Shown here piece after piece: positions 61,079 through 64,000 of a stretch of DNA of 64,000 bases; position 1 is the stretch's first letter; every line of letters starts with the position of its first letter. A model generated the notes under the pieces. That model did not search any database. It saw only the letters and a program-made list of their open reading frames with translations, and was not told where the DNA came from. This stretch comes from GCA-2718035 sp964435285 (lineage in GTDB: Bacteria; Bacteroidota; Bacteroidia; Flavobacteriales; TMED113): assembly GCA_964435285.1 (NCBI GenBank), contig CAYSYA010000006.1, forward strand, positions 1-64,000. Reading direction: 5' to 3'. Both the position numbers and the translations under genes were made by a program.

Positions 61079-61962
61079 TGTATTAAAAATTTTATTTTTT
61101 TATTAAACTCAGCAATCTGTATATTTTTTGGTTTTTTAATAATTGAAACAAAACATTCTTTAGTTTTTATATCAACATTTTCAAAGTCACAAATAATTTT
61201 AAAATCTTCTTCTTTTATTTTATTGTAGTTTTCTTCGGAAACTAAGTAACGTAATTGTAAATGATCTGGAAATAATAAAACTTCTTTGTTAGATGGAAAA
61301 TTCTTAGTTTCAATTTTTATTTTTATTTTTCCCTCAGTATATTTTTCTACATCAATATTGTATGATAACTCCATTTTTTTTGAAAAAAATAAATTTTCTT
61401 TTAAATAAATAGTACCAGTTTTCTTTTCATCAACATTTAATAATTTTAATTGTTCAGTTTCTAGAAATTTTACTTTGTTTAAATCTCTTTTATTTCCCTT
61501 TATTACTAAAGAGTCAGGTTCGATCTTTATTTCATTTTTTAACCAATGATTTTTATTTAAATCAACTAAAATATTATGTTTAACAGGCACTTTTTTTAAT
61601 TCTTTTTTAGATGTAAAAACAAGTATAGTGTCAGGATAAATATCAATTATGTTTAAGTGAGATTCTAGTTGAGATTCAACTTCATATTTATTTATTGGTA
61701 AAATACCATTTAAAATATTTTTGCCGTTTATATTTATTTCTTTTTTTTTTGATTTTTGAGTCCCTTTTCCAGATAGTTTTACATTTATTTGTTTATATGA
61801 TATGGAATCTAAAGCGAGATTTTCTGGTAAATCAACAATATTCAATTTCAATGAAATATTGTTTTTTGTTTTTTTTGACAATTTATTGAGAGTCCAGAAT
61901 GTAAATGAAATAACTATGCATATAATAATTTTAAAAAATCTATCAAGTTTAGATTTTTTCAT
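61075..61962 (-). CDS. YbbR-domain protein
   Basis: A 295-residue protein with an N-terminal membrane helix (KIIICIVISFTFWTLNKLS) and a soluble beta-rich region of YbbR-like repeats, where the PVKHNILVDLNKNHWLKNEIKIEPDSLVIKG segment is the clearest. YbbR domains are of unknown function but associate with c-di-AMP cyclase partners in Firmicutes; no such gene lies nearby. It sits between yajC and coaE, the usual flavobacterial order. Confidence 0.82.
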   Translation of the reverse strand: MKKSKLDRFFKIIICIVISFTFWTLNKLSKKTKNNISLKLNIVDLPENLALDSISYKQINVKLSGKGTQKSKKKEININGKNILNGILPINKYEVESQLESHLNIIDIYPDTILVFTSKKELKKVPVKHNILVDLNKNHWLKNEIKIEPDSLVIKGNKRDLNKVKFLETEQLKLLNVDEKKTGTIYLKENLFFSKKMELSYNIDVEKYTEGKIKIKIETKNFPSNKEVLLFPDHLQLRYLVSEENYNKIKEEDFKIICDFENVDIKTKECFVSIIKKPKNIQIAEFNKKIKFLIQ

Positions 61963-61977
61963 ATTTAGTTATTTAGC

Positions 61978-62247
61978 TTATTGTTTATTTTTTAGAATGG
62001 AGGATTTTTCAATTTTTATTTTTGTGCCAGATTCTATCTCAATTAAAACAGTTTGTTCTTGAACTCCAATTATTTTTCCATGAATACCACCAATAGTAAT
62101 AATTTTTTGTCCTTTTTCTAAGCTATTTCTAAATGACTCTTCTTTTTTTTGTGCATTAACTTTTGGTCTAAGAATAAAAAACCAAAAAACAAAGAAAATA
62201 AGGACCCAGCCTAGCCACCAAATATTTTCATTTATAAACTCTTCCAT
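61978..62247 (-). CDS. yajC: Preprotein translocase subunit YajC
   Basis: An 89-residue single-helix membrane protein (WWLGWVLIFFVFWFFILRP) accessory to SecDF-YajC. The cytosolic part has GQKIITIGGIHGKIIGVQEQTVLIEIESGTKIKIEKSSI, the conserved YajC beta domain. Preceded by the DUF1573 lipoprotein gene after 1 base. Confidence 0.94.
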   Translation of the reverse strand: MEEFINENIWWLGWVLIFFVFWFFILRPKVNAQKKEESFRNSLEKGQKIITIGGIHGKIIGVQEQTVLIEIESGTKIKIEKSSILKNKQ

Positions 62248-62248
62248 T

Positions 62249-62725
62249 TTATTTAGCTAAAGGGTTAACTTTTCCAACTAGCCTTAATTTCATTGTATTC
62301 GGGGTAGTATTCATTGTAAGAGTAACTGGTTTATTTTGCGGACCGGGTTTGCCTTTACTATTAAATTTGACTGCAATCTTTCCTGTTTCACCAGGGGCTA
62401 TTGGTTCTTTTGGCCACTGAGGAACTGTGCATCCGCAACCTGCTTTAGCATTGCTGATTATTAAAGGTTCTTTTCCAACATTTGTAAATGTAAAAATTGT
62501 ATCAATCACGTCCCCTTCATTAATCTCTCCAAATTCCCATACTTCCATGTCAAATTTTATCTCTGGGCCTCCAGCTCCATCATTAAAAATTAGTTCTGGA
62601 GAAGTCTTTGTGACTTCACTAGTCTCTTTTTTATCATTAGAATTCGAATTTATTTTATCAGTTGCATTATTATTACAACCAATGATAAATATACCTATAC
62701 AAAAAATAATTGCAATTTTTTTCAT
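62249..62725 (-). CDS. DUF1573 lipoprotein
   Basis: A 158-residue lipoprotein (signal MKKIAIIFCIGIFIIGC, lipidated Cys17) with an Asn/Ser/Lys linker and an Ig-like DUF1573 domain (about 50-155). Motifs: EVWEFGEINEGDVIDTIFTFTNVGKEPLIISNAKAGCGCTVPQWPKEPIAPGETGKI. The two Cys in AGCGCTVP are the family hallmark. Function unknown. Located between nusB and yajC as in other Flavobacteriia. Confidence 0.93.
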   Translation of the reverse strand: MKKIAIIFCIGIFIIGCNNNATDKINSNSNDKKETSEVTKTSPELIFNDGAGGPEIKFDMEVWEFGEINEGDVIDTIFTFTNVGKEPLIISNAKAGCGCTVPQWPKEPIAPGETGKIAVKFNSKGKPGPQNKPVTLTMNTTPNTMKLRLVGKVNPLAK

Positions 62726-62747
62726 TTTTTTTTTTTTTATTATGTTG

Positions 62748-63626
62748 CTAAATTAAAATATTTTTTTTCAAAAATGCATCTAAGATTCCATTAATAAACT
62801 CATGACTCTTTTTTGTACTATATGTTTTTGCAATTTCAATATATTCATTTATGCTCACTTTATAAGGGATTGACTCAAATTGTGTCATTTCAGTAATTGC
62901 AAGTTGAAGTAAAATTGAATCTAAAGTAGAAATCCGTTCTATATCCCAATTTTTAGCAAGTTCATGAATAATGGTGTTGTTTTTTTCTTTTAATTTAATT
63001 GTTTTAGAAAAAAGTTTTTTTGCAAAATTTTTATCTTCAGTATTTTTAAAAGTTTTTATCCTAATAAAATAACTTGTTTTTGATTTTTCACTGAACTCAT
63101 TTATCATTTTATTTAATAAAAGTTGAACAGAAAAAAAATCATCATTCCAATAAATAGAATTGTTTTCCAAATAGTCTAAAAGGTCAGGTTTATTAAATAA
63201 TTCTTCATTAATTATTTTAATAATAATTTTTTTATCATCACTAATATCATCAGTTTTTTTTGACATATAGGACAAATAGTACTCTTTATTTTTTAATTCT
63301 GAATATATTTTTTTTGCTATCATCTTTTTTTCGTCTTCACTATAGTCAATCTGTGTTTCTTTGTTAATTTTTTCTAGAATTGAGTTGTTAATAAATTTAG
63401 AATTAGGATTTAAATCAGCTTTTGATGCTATATTTTTTTTTAGGCCATGGCTAATTTCAAATTCTGCGCGTTTTTTTATATAAATTAAAATTTCTAATAT
63501 TTGAAAATAAAGATTTTTATATTCCTCAAAACTTTCATTAAGTTCTTTTTCTTTAATATCATGTTTTGTGTATGAGGAATAAATACAATGAAATATTTTT
63601 ATTCTTATTTGATGTCTAGATAACAT
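62748..63626 (-). CDS. nusB: Transcription antitermination protein NusB
   Basis: A 292-residue NusB with the long Bacteroidota N-terminal region. The NusB domain is C-terminal (about 180-290): LAKNWDIERISTLDSILLQLAITEM, SIPYKVSINEYIEIAKTYSTKKSHEFINGILDAFL, the conserved motifs binding boxA RNA and NusE. The N-terminal part begins SRHQIRIKIFHCIYSSY. Normal for the phylum. Starts 1 base after the leucine dehydrogenase stop. Confidence 0.92.
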   Translation of the reverse strand: MLSRHQIRIKIFHCIYSSYTKHDIKEKELNESFEEYKNLYFQILEILIYIKKRAEFEISHGLKKNIASKADLNPNSKFINNSILEKINKETQIDYSEDEKKMIAKKIYSELKNKEYYLSYMSKKTDDISDDKKIIIKIINEELFNKPDLLDYLENNSIYWNDDFFSVQLLLNKMINEFSEKSKTSYFIRIKTFKNTEDKNFAKKLFSKTIKLKEKNNTIIHELAKNWDIERISTLDSILLQLAITEMTQFESIPYKVSINEYIEIAKTYSTKKSHEFINGILDAFLKKNILI

Positions 63627-63627
63627 A

Positions 63628-64000
63628 TTAATTTTTATCTAGCCTCTCTTGTGCAATTGAAAGTGCTGCGTTATGGGTTGAAGTTCCATCTTTTTCAGAT
63701 CTTATAAGTATCGAAATAGTTGTATCATATATATTTTCAGTTTTCTTTAATGCTTTTTCTTGTTTCCAATTTTTTAGTTCAGAATAAACATTAATTAATC
63801 CTCCAGCATTAATTAAAAAGTCAGGAGCGTATAATATATTTTTTTTCTTTAAAGCAATATCGTGAATTCCTTCTTTTTCAAGTTGATTATTTGCAGCTCC
63901 AGCAATAATTTCACAACTTAATTCAGAGATATTTTTATCATTTAATGTTGCGCCTAAAGCACAAGGAGAATATATATCAATTTGTTGCTTAAACATCTCA
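63628..64000 (-). CDS. Leucine/Glu-Leu-Phe-Val dehydrogenase, C-terminal fragment (starts beyond the right edge)
   Basis: The last about 124 codons of an amino acid dehydrogenase. DIYSPCALGATLNDKNI, IAGAANNQLE and LYAPDFLINAGGLINVYSEL are the C-terminal NAD-domain motifs of leucine dehydrogenase. An in-frame Met at 63996 is internal; the frame continues to 64000. It would deaminate branched-chain amino acids. It is co-transcribed with nusB, a common Flavobacteriia pairing. Confidence 0.9.
   Translation of the reverse strand, partial: EMFKQQIDIYSPCALGATLNDKNISELSCEIIAGAANNQLEKEGIHDIALKKKNILYAPDFLINAGGLINVYSELKNWKQEKALKKTENIYDTTISILIRSEKDGTSTHNAALSIAQERLDKN

Overview
The window is strongly AT-rich, gene-dense DNA from a member of the Bacteroidota, most likely a marine Flavobacteriales with a small, streamlined genome. 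The basis is the protein content: type IX secretion (T9SS) cargo with C-terminal sorting domains, a PorT-like T9SS protein, a TamL-like assembly lipoprotein, SprB-type gliding-adhesin repeats, a short primary sigma factor without region 1.1, and exact TAnnTTTG (-7) promoter boxes. Gene neighbourhoods also fit Flavobacteriia (rsfS-ftsH-LUD-cdsA; coaD-rsmD-DUF3822; nusB-DUF1573-yajC-ybbR-coaE). No species is claimed. No IS element, prophage, CRISPR array or restriction/defence locus was seen. All spacers above 300 bases are accounted for; the only long one (44615-45143) holds tmRNA.

Layout. 1-4512 (-): N-terminal 1504 codons of a giant SprB-repeat surface protein that runs off the left edge. 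4629-9709 (-): tight run lpxK, LVIVD/T9SS protein, gatB, tlpA-like, lpxH. 9779-11632 (+): NIF3-like protein and a coiled-coil/zinc-ribbon protein. 11676-14192 (-): FadL/OmpP1-like porin and a Tyr/Asn-rich repeat protein broken by a 100-N assembly gap. 14296-19456 (+): proS, tRNA-Glu, rpsT with a long acidic repeat tail, a deacetylase-like protein, an acyltransferase-like protein, yjjG. 19448-22954 (-): cdsA, LUD protein, ftsH, rsfS. 23043-27540: birA, pyrE, NUDIX, coaD, rsmD, DUF3822 and an unknown membrane protein. 27634-31158 (+): ferric-iron-type ABC importer. 31223-36297: htpG, mnmA, a lipoprotein, a WD40 protein. 36424-44614 (+): four consecutive large secreted proteins. 44678-45036 (-): tmRNA. 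45144-64000: saccharopine dehydrogenase-like gene; then mostly minus-strand housekeeping genes (rpe, rpoD, pnp, rpsO, accD, class I aldolase, tamL-like, porT-like, trkH, hldE-type kinase, aspartate aminotransferase, coaE, ybbR, yajC, nusB, leucine dehydrogenase fragment).

The housekeeping part is ordinary. The distinctive part is the extracellular programme: the SprB-type adhesin with an embedded ShK-like six-cysteine module, and the 36.4-44.6 kb island. That island encodes a secreted guanidino-modifying enzyme (peptidylarginine/agmatine deiminase family, catalytic tetrad intact) fused to a VWC-like Cys module and a clear Kunitz/BPTI domain. It is flanked by a choice-of-anchor-L/PKD protein, a PQQ-type sugar dehydrogenase and a 13-unit Cys-rich repeat protein, three of which carry T9SS tails. 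These animal-type disulfide domains on bacterial T9SS cargo are the best candidates for something undescribed here.

Smaller oddities: a ribosomal protein S20 with 13 pentapeptide units; a tmRNA tag ending YAYA instead of the usual LAA; a CdsA whose signature has MS in place of the usual PG; a class I (animal-type) aldolase next to accD; and a 24-bp coding repeat whose phase is exactly preserved across the assembly gap.
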